Origin: Chelatococcus caeni
Lineage (GTDB): Bacteria > Pseudomonadota > Alphaproteobacteria > Rhizobiales > Beijerinckiaceae
NCBI RefSeq assembly: GCF_014196925.1
Contig: NZ_JACIEN010000003.1
Coordinates: 558,001 to 622,000 of the forward strand
Length of the DNA stretch: 64,000 bases
Direction of reading: 5' to 3'
Within the stretch, counting starts at the first letter, position 1; every line of letters starts with the position of its first letter. This document shows positions 36,945-45,239 of the stretch, piece after piece. The notes beneath the pieces were generated by a model, which ran no database searches, was not told where the DNA came from, and saw nothing but the letters and a program-made list of their open reading frames with translations. The position numbers and the translations under genes are program-made.

Positions 36945-37727
36945 TCAGAACTTGTAGTTGAGACCGGCGCGGACGACGCTGAACTGCGTGTCGCTCTTGA
37001 GCGTGAGGGTGTCGCCGGCGAGCGCCGGGTCCGTCCCCGTGTAGCCGAGCCGCGTGTTCTTGTCGCCGAGATCGACGTAGAGATATTCGCCGCGCAGGGT
37101 CAGGTTGTCGGTGATGGCATACTCGAGGCCCGCACCGAGCGTCCAGCCCCACTGCGTGTGGTTGCCGCGGCCGGCCCAGGAATCCTCGCCGATATCGTCC
37201 GCGACCGTCATGCGGTGCTTGACCTGGCCATAGGCGAGACCGCCGGTGGCGTAGATGAGGAGGCGCTCGGTCGCCGTGAAGCCGAGGCGTGCGCGCACCG
37301 TGCCGTACCAGTCCACCGTCGCCTTGGCGAAGACGGAACCGCCGTCACCCTCGAAATCCGACACGACGCCGGCGATGCGGCGGCTGACGTTGATGTAGTT
37401 GAAATCGGCCTCGGCGCCGAGGACGAACTGGCCGATCTGGTAGTTGTAGCCGATCTGCGCGCCGCCGGTGAAGCCGCCGCTGTCGGAATCGCTCAGGCCA
37501 AGGGCCGCGCCGACATTGATCGACTGCAGCGTATCCTCGTCGCGAACGTGAAGAGAGCCATGCTCCCACGCGCCGCCGGCGTTCACACCGGCATAGAAGC
37601 CGGTCCAGGTGAAGATCGGCCCGACGGGCACGATCGGGGCCATCTGCCGCGACGGCAGGTCGGCCGCAAGGACCGGGCCGGCGACGGCGAGAGCCAGAAT
37701 GGAAATCGAAGTGCGAAATGCACGCAT
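36945..37727 (-). CDS. Outer-membrane beta-barrel protein (Omp25/Omp31-like porin family)
   Basis: A 260-residue protein with a signal peptide (MRAFRTSISILALAVAGPVL, cleavage near AADLP at about 22) and an eight-stranded outer-membrane barrel. Typical elements are WTGFYAGVNAGGAWEHGS at the mature N-terminus, GAQIGYNYQIGQFVLGAEAD in the middle, and the terminal VVRAGLNYKF with the BAM-recognised aromatic end. ATG 37727 follows a GGGGGG ribosome site; the frame extends 13 codons further. It is a single-gene unit with its own terminator, next to the CRISPR array. Confidence 0.9.
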   Translation of the reverse strand: MRAFRTSISILALAVAGPVLAADLPSRQMAPIVPVGPIFTWTGFYAGVNAGGAWEHGSLHVRDEDTLQSINVGAALGLSDSDSGGFTGGAQIGYNYQIGQFVLGAEADFNYINVSRRIAGVVSDFEGDGGSVFAKATVDWYGTVRARLGFTATERLLIYATGGLAYGQVKHRMTVADDIGEDSWAGRGNHTQWGWTLGAGLEYAITDNLTLRGEYLYVDLGDKNTRLGYTGTDPALAGDTLTLKSDTQFSVVRAGLNYKF

Positions 37728-38047
37728 CACTACCCCCCAGTGCAAAAGCAGGGGCACTCTACTCATCCCGGGTAACGAATCAATTAAAATCTAAAGAAAT
37801 CGCTTCGAAACGTCTTCGATCCAGCACAGTTTTAGTTAAAATTTTTCACATATCGTCCTGAGCAGCGGCTCTGCTTGAGACCACGGCCGTCAGATCGCCC
37901 CCCCGTCGCCGCCGGACGCCTCGCCGGGAAGGGCCTTGACGCGCACTTCCATAATGTCCGCTCCGAAGCGCGCCAGGGCGTCCGGCCACGATCGCCCCCC
38001 GCAGGGCGGCACAGCGGCGAGCAGTAAGACTGGTACATGCCTTACAT
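37728..38047. other. Intergenic stretch between the beta-barrel gene and the CRISPR array
   Basis: 320 bp. The first ~130 bp are AT-rich for this genome (patches such as TTAAAATCTAAAG and TTAGTTAAAATTTTTCAC) and probably hold the promoter of the beta-barrel gene. From about 37890 to the array the base composition returns to high GC. There, one minus-strand frame ends at a TGA at 37890 with codon choice resembling a gene tail. No start, ribosome site or family could be assigned, so this may be a remnant. Confidence 0.4.
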
Positions 38048-39373
38048 GTTTCAACGCGCACTCCCGTACGGGGAGCGACCGCGGCCGGCGCCGAGCGGCC
38101 GGAACGCCAGACGAGGTTTCAACCCGCGCCCCCGTACGGGGAGCGACAGAACACCATCGCTCCAGTAGCCATGCCTGCGCCGTTTCAACCCGCGCCCCCC
38201 GTACGGGGAGCGACCGTCCATCGGCACCGCCAAGGACAAGACGACGTGGTTTCAACCCGCGCCCCCCGTACGGGGAGCGACCGCACCCACGGAGGCGGGA
38301 CGATGACGAGGCTGACGGTTTCAACCCGCGCCCCCCCGTACGGGGAGCGACTCCGCTACTACGCCCCGGCGACGAGCCGGTTCACTGTTTCAACCCGCGC
38401 CCCCCGTACGGGGAGCGACCGGGCCGAGGCCGCTGGCCACACCCTTCATGGCGTAGTTTCAACCCGCGCCCCCCGTACGGGGAGCGACGACTGGCCGGAC
38501 GTCACGAGCTACGCCGCCTTCCTGTTTCAACCCGCGCCCCCCGTACGGGGAGCGACTTGCCGGGTGAGGAGCCGATCATGGCGAAGAAGGTGTTTCAACC
38601 CGCGCCCCCCGTACGGGGAGCGACCGCCGCTTCCGTCATCGCACGTGCGAGATCGCACGTTTCAACCCGCGCCCCCCGTACGGGGAGCGACGTCAAGCTC
38701 CTCGGGGGTGCCCGCAAGTGGGGCAAGTTTCAACCCGCGCCCCCCGTACGGGGAGCGACCGCTCGGTCGACAGCAACGGAGACCGAGCTATGAAGTTTCA
38801 ACCCGCGCCCCCCGTACGGGGAGCGACAGTCGTGTGCTGGCACCTCGCTGGCTCAGGTTCACCCGTTTCAACCCGCGCCCCCCGTACGGGGAGCGACTCC
38901 AGGTGGCCGGATCGATCTCCTGCCGCTTGATCGTTTCAACCCGCGCCCCCCGTACGGGGAGCGACTCGGGGAGGAAAGAGGGGCCGGACCGCGGCCGGGG
39001 GTTTCAACCCGCGCCCCCCGTACGGGGAGCGACCCGCTCCGGCGCTTTCGGGGGAGGGGGCGTGATGGTGTTTCAACCCGCGCCCCCCGTACGGGGAGCG
39101 ACGGATGCAGATGGCATCGCCATGACCGCGCGACCGTTTCAACCCGCGCCCCCCGTACGGGGAGCGACCGTGCCGCTCGCAGATCGCTGCCCTGTACTTG
39201 GAGGAGTTTCAACCCGCGCCCCCCGTACGGGGAGCGACCCTTCAACCTCGCGGATCCGGGCTTCCGTCTCCTGTTTCAACCCGCGCCCCCCGTACGGGGA
39301 GCGACTCGGATGGATGGTCGATCGTCACCGGGCGATAGGCGTTTCAACCCGCGCCCCCCGTACGGGGAGCGAC
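38048..39373 (-). CRISPR. Type I-C CRISPR array, 20 repeats and 19 spacers
   Basis: Twenty repeats were placed by eye, beginning at 38048, 38116, 38182, 38249, 38318, 38387, 38456, 38524, 38592, 38659, 38727, 38795, 38865, 38933, 39001, 39070, 39136, 39206, 39273 and 39341. On the plus strand the repeat starts GTTTCAACCC and ends GGGGAGCGAC; most are 33 bp. Spacers are 33-37 bp. The crRNA-sense repeat, on the minus strand, starts GTCGCTCCCC and ends GGGTTGAAAC, the I-C pattern. The first-listed repeat (38048-38079) is degenerate, with GCGCACTCCCG in its middle, as expected for the leader-distal end. The cas genes lie to the right on the same strand. The C-run in the repeat varies: five in the second repeat, six in most, seven in the fifth. 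Confidence 0.98.
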
Positions 39374-39597
39374 CCATCGTTCTTATCTGATTGCGACAAC
39401 GAGCAAAACCGGGCGCAGACCACGAAACGCGGCCCGCCGCCGGCGAGGCGGCCGGCACGCCCGCGCCGCAGGCAGAAAGAGATCAACAATGTCAAAGAAT
39501 TGTCCAATGTGCGAACCGGACGGGGATCGCCGGCACGCTTGCGGTTCGCACCCTGCCTGCGCGGCGGTTGCGCCTCGCGGCAGAAACCGGCTCCCAG
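39374..39597 (-). promoter_or_regulatory. CRISPR leader between cas2 and the array
   Basis: 224 bp without a gene, between the cas2 stop and the newest repeat. On the minus strand it contains TTGACA (39490-39495), a possible -35 element for the pre-crRNA promoter, though no good -10 is seen at 17 bp. A perfect 10-bp inverted repeat (39509-39518 and 39542-39551) with a 23-bp loop lies between cas2 and that element. The leader is where new spacers are added. Confidence 0.7.
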
Positions 39598-39888
39598 CTA
39601 GACGATTAAGGGGCCTTCGAGGTCTGTCGCCGGCTTGGCCCCGACGTGTTCGACGCGTCGCTGCCAGTTGGCGCCGAGGTAATAATAGCGCAGGCTGTCG
39701 CGCTCGGGCGCGATGAGTTTTTCGAGGCGCGCTTTCAGCAGCGTCCACTGCGCCGGATCGACGTTGATCTCGAAGACGGAATATTGCACCCGCTGGCCGA
39801 AATCGCGGCAGGCGCGCGCCACGCGCCGAAGCCGCCCTGCCCCGCCTTGATCCGACGTGTTCACGTCATAGGTCACCAGCACCATCAT
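39598..39888 (-). CDS. cas2: CRISPR-associated endoribonuclease/integration protein Cas2
   Basis: A 96-residue ferredoxin-fold protein, the normal length for type I-C. The conserved start [20 protein letters not shown] carries the Asp of the Cas2 active site, followed by [19 protein letters not shown]. With Cas1 it forms the spacer-integration complex. Two adjacent ATGs (39888, 39885) are possible starts behind GAGGTG. It overlaps no gene but begins 8 bp before the cas1 stop ends, so the frames are interlocked. Confidence 0.95.
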   Translation of the reverse strand: MMVLVTYDVNTSDQGGAGRLRRVARACRDFGQRVQYSVFEINVDPAQWTLLKARLEKLIAPERDSLRYYYLGANWQRRVEHVGAKPATDLEGPLIV

Positions 39889-39895
39889 GGGCACC

Positions 39896-40930
39896 TCACG
39901 TCCACAGCCATGGCGGATAGGCATCGAGGTCGCCGCGCAGGTGCCGGGCCAGAAGCTGAACCTGTAGATAAGGCACCAGGCCGAGCGGAGCGGCCTCCTC
40001 GAGGAAGGGATGGCGTCGCCCCTCCTTCTTGCGCTCCTGCCACGCGGTGAGCACGGTCCTGCGCCCTTCCTCGGTCAGCCACACCGCCCCGCCGTCCCGC
40101 GTCTCGAAATCACGCGCCCGGACCTGTCGCCGATTGACAAGCGACAATGCCAGCCGGTCGACGAGGACAGGGCGCAGTTCCTCCATGAGGTCGAGGGCAA
40201 GGCTCGGCCGTCCGGGCCGGTCGCGATGCAGAAAGCCGACGGCGGGATCGAGCCCCACCGCCTCCGCCGCGCTGCGGCAGTCATGGGTCAGCAGTGTATA
40301 GAGGAAGGACAGCAGGGCATTGATCGGGTCAAGCGGTGGCCGGCGCGATCGGCCGCGAAAGCGCATCGCTGCGTCCGGCGAGCGAATGAGCAGATCGAAG
40401 ACGCTGAAATAAAGGCTGGCGGCCTCGCCCTCCGCACCGCGCAGCGCCTCGGCATCGAGGTCGGCCCGGCTCGCCCGGCGCAGGATATAGGCGAGGCGAT
40501 CGGTCACCGCGCTCATCCGCTCACTGTGCCCGGGCGAGAATTCCTCGCCGTAGTCGCGCAAGCTCCGCATCAGCACCGACCGCTGGTTGGCGACCTTGCC
40601 GAGCACGAGGCCGCGGACGATCTCTACCGGCGTATCGGAAGCGCGGTATTGCGCCCGCCGCAGCAGCACGTTGCCGGCGACGGGGCCCTCGATGCGTGCC
40701 TGAAAGCGGCCGCTGCGCTCGAGGAGGACGATGGTGATCCCGGCTGCGGCGCAGGCCCCGATCAATGCGGGGGAAAGATGGACGGCGCCGAAGGCAACGA
40801 CCGAGGCCAGCATGTGCAGCGGCACGCGGGCGCGCTCGGTGCCCTCGATCTGCGCCACGAGGTTCTCGCCGTCCTTTCTGAGGCTCGCCGCCTCCGTCGT
40901 GACATAGAAGGTGTTGAGCAGCTTCTTCAA
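39896..40930 (-). CDS. cas1: CRISPR-associated endonuclease Cas1 (type I-C)
   Basis: The 344-residue spacer integrase. The N-terminal beta domain starts [20 protein letters not shown]. The metal-binding residues fall in [12 protein letters not shown] (Glu), [17 protein letters not shown] (His near TLLTHD and [12 protein letters not shown]) and [19 protein letters not shown] (Asp/Glu), as in Cas1c. The start is TTG at 40930, behind GGGAG, overlapping the cas4 stop by 4 bp (TTGA); a longer ATG-started frame only reads through cas4 out of frame. Confidence 0.95.
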   Translation of the reverse strand: MKKLLNTFYVTTEAASLRKDGENLVAQIEGTERARVPLHMLASVVAFGAVHLSPALIGACAAAGITIVLLERSGRFQARIEGPVAGNVLLRRAQYRASDTPVEIVRGLVLGKVANQRSVLMRSLRDYGEEFSPGHSERMSAVTDRLAYILRRASRADLDAEALRGAEGEAASLYFSVFDLLIRSPDAAMRFRGRSRRPPLDPINALLSFLYTLLTHDCRSAAEAVGLDPAVGFLHRDRPGRPSLALDLMEELRPVLVDRLALSLVNRRQVRARDFETRDGGAVWLTEEGRRTVLTAWQERKKEGRRHPFLEEAAPLGLVPYLQVQLLARHLRGDLDAYPPWLWT

Positions 40931-41604
40931 GCGGCACTCCCTTGCTCGTCGAGCAACGACGCCAGCATGCCCTCGCACCAGGCGCGGGCGGAGCGGGACG
41001 ACGCCTTCGGCCGGCAGAGATCGATGAGCGAACAGGCGCGGCAACGCTCGGCGCGCCAGACCGCTTTCGGCGTCTCGAGGCTGCGGAAGATCCGGCGCAG
41101 CTCGCCGATCGTCTCCTCGGTCAGCCGGCGCAGGTCTGCATCGAAGGGCACCGCGACGCGCCGCTTCGTCTCGCCGTAGAACAGCGCCCCCTCCGGCACC
41201 GGTCGCCCCGTCATCTCTTCGAGGCACAGGCCCTGCGCGCAGAGCTGCACCTCGTCGGCGCGGTGCAGCTTCGGCTTGCCACGCTTGAACTCGACCGGAT
41301 ACGGCACCTCTCCACCGGGAGCGGAATGGAACTCGACGAGGTCGGCGACGCCGGCGATGCCGAGCCGGCGCGAGGCGATGGCGAGCGCCGTCTCGCGCCG
41401 CGTGCCGCGCGCCTTGCGGCTGTCCGGCCGGTCCGAGGCGATGTGCATCACATGCCCCTCCGCCGTAAAGCGGTTCTCCGCCCACAGACGCTCCAGATGG
41501 ATGAGCGCCGCCTGCCGCAGGCAATAGACGGCATGCTGGAGCGCCGAGAGCGGAATGGGCTCGGCGTCCAGCTCGTCCGGCTGCGGCAGCGCGTCTTCAG
41601 CCAT
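40927..41604 (-). CDS. cas4: CRISPR-associated exonuclease Cas4
   Basis: A 225-residue RecB-family nuclease that trims and selects PAM-bearing prespacers. The iron-sulfur cysteines are C28 (AVYCLRQAAL) and C188, C191, C197 (RCRACSLIDLC). The nuclease residues are visible in GVADLVEFH (Asp) and YPVEFKRGK (E-x-K), with the downstream QLCAQGLCLEEM motif. It lies 6 bp after cas7 and overlaps cas1 by four bases. Confidence 0.95.
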   Translation of the reverse strand: MAEDALPQPDELDAEPIPLSALQHAVYCLRQAALIHLERLWAENRFTAEGHVMHIASDRPDSRKARGTRRETALAIASRRLGIAGVADLVEFHSAPGGEVPYPVEFKRGKPKLHRADEVQLCAQGLCLEEMTGRPVPEGALFYGETKRRVAVPFDADLRRLTEETIGELRRIFRSLETPKAVWRAERCRACSLIDLCRPKASSRSARAWCEGMLASLLDEQGSAA

Positions 41605-41610
41605 AAGGCA

Positions 41611-42564
41611 TCACAGCCATTCGATGACCTCGACGCCCTCCGGCAGGTTGGCGCGGTTGATTGTCACGAAATAGTCCGAAAAGGCCCGTGCCGGCGGATA
41701 GTTGTCGATCTGCCGGTCGATTTTGCGGAACTCGCCGGCGATGTTGCGGCCGATCTCGACGTGGTCGAACAAGGCATGGGCCGGCGCATTGCCAAGGGCG
41801 CTCGTGTGCTTGAAGGCGATGACCTTGCGCGACGCCATCTCCCCGCGGGCGGCCGAGCGGTCATGCTCGAACATCGAGACGAGGGCCTCGCGCAGGAGGT
41901 CGAGATCGGCTTCGCCGAAGCCGGTGCGCTCGGCGAGTTTGGCGGAAATGAAGCCATGGGCGCGATAGAGGCCGTAGGGCACGATATGCTTGCGGCCCAT
42001 GGTGCGATTGTCGGTGCGGCCGTTGTCCTCTTCGCTGCCTTCCGTCCGCTGCTTCTTCTCTGCCTCGTTGGTCGCAGCCATGCGCGTGATGGAGATTTCC
42101 TGCGGCACGATGGGTTCGACCGATTGGGCGAAGGTCATCTGCACGGGCCCGCGCACCTGGCCGCAGTTGATGCCGGTGGACATCACGGCGCCGAAGGTGC
42201 GCACGTCGAAGAAGTTCCGGCACATGAAATCGCGCAGGCGCTGCGCCTCCTCGTCATTTTTCGGGTTGAGCTTGCCCTCCTTCTTCGCCTTCTCGTCATC
42301 CGGTCGCAGCGCCACATAGGCCTTGCGGTGCTGCTCGTTGAGGATGGCGCCTTCCTGCACGTAGATATTGCAACCGGGCGCGCCATCGCATGCGAGCTCG
42401 ACATAGTTGCGAATCTTGCGCTTCAGGCTCACGTCCGAGACGAGCCCGTGGTTCGTCTCGGGATCGAGGCGCGGCAGGTTGCCGGCATCGGGATCACCGT
42501 TGGGATTGCCTTTGGAGACATCAAACAGGAGAACGAAATCGTAGCGGTTGGCGAGCGCGGTCAT
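41611..42564 (-). CDS. cas7: Type I-C Cascade backbone subunit Cas7 (Csd2)
   Basis: A 317-residue RAMP protein that coats the crRNA spacer in Cascade. Family motifs are RYDFVLLFDVSKGNPNGDPD (N-terminus), VSDVSLKRKIRNYVEL, FDVRTFGAVMSTG and VRGPVQMTFAQSVEPI. The glycine-rich region and the thumb sequence are intact. Its ATG overlaps the cas8c stop (ATGA, 42561-42564). Confidence 0.96.
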   Translation of the reverse strand: MTALANRYDFVLLFDVSKGNPNGDPDAGNLPRLDPETNHGLVSDVSLKRKIRNYVELACDGAPGCNIYVQEGAILNEQHRKAYVALRPDDEKAKKEGKLNPKNDEEAQRLRDFMCRNFFDVRTFGAVMSTGINCGQVRGPVQMTFAQSVEPIVPQEISITRMAATNEAEKKQRTEGSEEDNGRTDNRTMGRKHIVPYGLYRAHGFISAKLAERTGFGEADLDLLREALVSMFEHDRSAARGEMASRKVIAFKHTSALGNAPAHALFDHVEIGRNIAGEFRKIDRQIDNYPPARAFSDYFVTINRANLPEGVEVIEWL

Positions 42565-44324
42565 TGGGCGGCCTCCTCCAGTGTCTCTTCGAGGTCCTGA
42601 TCGGCCTTACGGCGATAGAATTGATGGTAATAGCCGAGCGCAAACTTGCCCTGATCCAGCAGGGAGAGGGTTGCAGGGAACGTCGGCGGCAGCTCAACCA
42701 TGATTTCCGCGATCTGATTGGCAAAGTATCCTGCCAGCCTGGGTTTATCCCCCTTTTCAGCCTTGTCTCTATGGTGTTGATGCAGCCGCAGAAGCAGCGG
42801 AAAGACGCGCTGCGGCGTCGCCGACGCTGCTCCGTAGAACTTGTCTCGAATACTGGCCTTCACAGTGCCGAGAGCCACTTCTTGCATCCTCTCCAGCGCA
42901 GCGAACAGGCGACCAAGTAGATAGGCAGGGTCCTTGTTTTTGATGTCGAGGGCCACGGGAGCCTCCTTTTCCCTCTTGAAATTGCGCACGAGGAGCGCGC
43001 GCAGCATGCCGGCCCTCAGCGCATTGATCTCCCCGTCCGCGCGGATGCGCATCAGCACGGTCGCGAGCAGCGTCAGCGGATAGGGCGTGCCGGTGAGGAT
43101 GGCGCGCATCCACTCCCCGGCGAGGTTGGGCGGCACGTTCTCCCGCTTGCCGAGCACCGCCGTCTCGGCGAGATAGCGCCAGAGCGGGGGATAGCCGTCG
43201 CGCGGCGGCGGCTCGATCGCCATGTCCGAGACGAAGCGCGCGTAATTGCCGGCGAGCCGGCCGAAATCGTCCTCCAGCCAGAAGCGGATGGACAGGCGCG
43301 CCGCATTGGGGGCAAGACCGAGCACATAGAAACGGACGCCTTCGGCGAGCTTGGGCTCGATGTCCTTCAACGGGATGCCACGGCGCATGCGCCCGAGAGC
43401 ATCGCCGACCTTTCCGGCCTCGATCCCCTCGTCCGGCTGCGATGCGAACCAGGCATTGAAGAAGCTTTCGGCCGCCTCCGCCACCTGCGCATCCGAAGCA
43501 TCCGCCCAGAAGACCGTGGAGGCATCGCCGATCTGGATGCGATGCCTGTCGTCGGCGAGGAAGGCGTTGAGCGCCGTCGCATATTTGAAAGCGGCCGCCT
43601 CGGAGACGGGCGCGTTGTCTCCTTGTATGTGTCCGTAGGATTCGTAGGCCTCTTCATTAAAGGAGACAATTGAGGCCCCTGCGGTTTGAGCGCCCCATAC
43701 ACCTTTGATAGCAGCATGAGTTCTGGCGATCGGACCGAAATTGCCTGTCACAAGACAAACACCCTCGCCAGCCTCCTTTCCAGGCACCTCCTTCCACTTT
43801 GCAGCGATCTCGCTCCAGAGATCACGAGCGGCGGGCCGGTCATGCAGATAGACATGCTGTCGCCGCTCCCTCTCCATCGCGAAAACGAGATTCTGGTCCT
43901 TCATCTCGTCGGGCCAGAGTGGTGAAGCGAACAGATCGGGAGACCAACCGTCGAGAAAGCGGGACAGGGCGCGAAGACCAGGGTCGGAGACGCCGCTTAG
44001 AATTCGACGATGGGCGTCTCGAAACGCGTTCTGCCGCCGCTGCGCGTCCTTGCCTTCAGTGGCGCTCACACCCAATACGAAGGCGGTATTGTCCCACAGA
44101 AAAAAGGGTCTTGGCGTGGTGCCAGGGCGCTTGAAAGACGCCGGCACCTGCATCAGCCGCGGCACCTTCTTCTTCCCCGTCCCGTCGCGCAGATCGGTGA
44201 CGGAAGCGACGCTGCCGTCCTCGTTCAGCGAGATGACGAAGCCGATCTTCTCGGTCGAAAAACCGAAGGGCGGCACGTTCGGAAGCCGGTCGTAGGCTTT
44301 GGCGAGGGATGCCAGAATGCTCAT
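42561..44324 (-). CDS. cas8c: Type I-C Cascade large subunit Cas8c (Csd1)
   Basis: A 587-residue large subunit, responsible for PAM recognition and Cas3 recruitment. It begins MSILASLAKAYDRLPNVPPF, a typical Csd1 start, with PFFLWDNTAFVLGVSA near residue 75 and an internal translation start for a Cas11-like small subunit expected in the C-terminal third. ATG 44324 is preferred over the upstream in-frame ATG at 44351, which lacks the family N-terminus. It overlaps cas7. Confidence 0.95.
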   Translation of the reverse strand: MSILASLAKAYDRLPNVPPFGFSTEKIGFVISLNEDGSVASVTDLRDGTGKKKVPRLMQVPASFKRPGTTPRPFFLWDNTAFVLGVSATEGKDAQRRQNAFRDAHRRILSGVSDPGLRALSRFLDGWSPDLFASPLWPDEMKDQNLVFAMERERRQHVYLHDRPAARDLWSEIAAKWKEVPGKEAGEGVCLVTGNFGPIARTHAAIKGVWGAQTAGASIVSFNEEAYESYGHIQGDNAPVSEAAAFKYATALNAFLADDRHRIQIGDASTVFWADASDAQVAEAAESFFNAWFASQPDEGIEAGKVGDALGRMRRGIPLKDIEPKLAEGVRFYVLGLAPNAARLSIRFWLEDDFGRLAGNYARFVSDMAIEPPPRDGYPPLWRYLAETAVLGKRENVPPNLAGEWMRAILTGTPYPLTLLATVLMRIRADGEINALRAGMLRALLVRNFKREKEAPVALDIKNKDPAYLLGRLFAALERMQEVALGTVKASIRDKFYGAASATPQRVFPLLLRLHQHHRDKAEKGDKPRLAGYFANQIAEIMVELPPTFPATLSLLDQGKFALGYYHQFYRRKADQDLEETLEEAAQ

Positions 44325-44382
44325 GGGGACCTTCGCAATCCTTGCGCCCACGCCCTGTCACGGGCGGCGGGCCACTAAAGGT

Positions 44383-45081
44383 TCAGCGCAGAATGTCCGG
44401 CGAGCCGGGACGGGGCACGCGCATCACGCCATTGTCGAGCCGGGCGCGGAAGAACAGCGACGGCCGCCCCGCCGCCTGATGGTCGATGTCCCACAGCATC
44501 AGGCCGAGATCGCGCGGCCGGCCGAAGCCCAGGTCGTCGGTCCGGTGTTCCGGCTCGGGCGCCGGCATCGGCGCATCCGGCGCGATGAGGGAGAAGGCGG
44601 CGGCGAACTCGCGCGTGCCGAGGCAAGGCTGGTGGAAGCACTGGCCACGCTCGGCCCGGCGGTTGAAGATGTCGAGATGCTTGCCCTCGTTCTCGTCGCC
44701 GTCGGCCTTATCCGTCAGCACGAAATGGGCCTCGATGACATAGGCGACGTCGACGAGGACGGTGGCGGCGCGCTGCTGGCGGCTGTCCTCCACCTTGAGC
44801 GCAAGGCCCGCCAGGCTGCCCCGGTTCATGGCCGCCCTCACCGTGCCGGCGGGGATCTTGCTGCCCACCTCGTTGCGGCGGATGGACTGGAAGCGGACCG
44901 GCTTCAAAACATGGATGGCGTCGATGACCCAGCGGATCGCCGGCTTCCAGTGGATCGCGTCCAATATGCCGCGCGCCGCCGACGGCGTCATCACGTCATA
45001 GGAAACACGTTCAACCTTGGTCTCAGGCCTCGTAAAGCAGGCGTAATCGCCCACGACGCGCAATCTGACGCCATAGCCCAT
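44383..45081 (-). CDS. cas5c: Type I-C Cas5 (Cas5c/Cas5d), crRNA-processing endoribonuclease
   Basis: A 232-residue RAMP protein that, in type I-C, takes the place of Cas6 and cuts the repeat. It starts GYGVRLRVVGDYACFTRPET, then KVERVSYDVMTPSAARGILD, the Cas5d signature. ATG 45081 is chosen as it begins this motif behind GGGGTGGGG; longer frames read only upstream noise. A 12-bp inverted repeat lies 33 bp upstream, and cas3 ends 158 bp upstream. Confidence 0.94.
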   Translation of the reverse strand: MGYGVRLRVVGDYACFTRPETKVERVSYDVMTPSAARGILDAIHWKPAIRWVIDAIHVLKPVRFQSIRRNEVGSKIPAGTVRAAMNRGSLAGLALKVEDSRQQRAATVLVDVAYVIEAHFVLTDKADGDENEGKHLDIFNRRAERGQCFHQPCLGTREFAAAFSLIAPDAPMPAPEPEHRTDDLGFGRPRDLGLMLWDIDHQAAGRPSLFFRARLDNGVMRVPRPGSPDILR

Positions 45082-45113
45082 GCCCCACCCCCAATCAGCC
45101 GCCTCGCGAGCGG

Positions 45114-45144
45114 GACGATTGTCCGTCCCCGCCGGACAATCGTC
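45114..45144. promoter_or_regulatory. Inverted repeat between cas3 and cas5c
   Basis: Arms GACGATTGTCCG (45114-45125) and CGGACAATCGTC (45133-45144) are perfectly complementary around a 7-nt loop. The element sits 33 bp before the cas5c start. No T-run follows on the minus strand, so it may be a processing or stability element, an attenuator, or an operator for a second promoter. Nothing else recognisable lies in the 158-bp gap. Confidence 0.6.
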
Positions 45145-45239
45145 TTTGCAACTTCCCAACCAATTTCGACCCACGCCCACAACGGACGACTCACTCCAAT
45201 GCAAACCAGCCTTACACAGCGGCGCGCGCTTTTACAGAC

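Noticed and set aside
37936-39601. Long plus-strand reading frames through the CRISPR array, encoding repeated VSTRAPRTGSD- and FQPAPPVRGAT-type peptides.
   Set aside because: They exist only because the repeat has no stop codon in these frames; there is no ribosome site or family.
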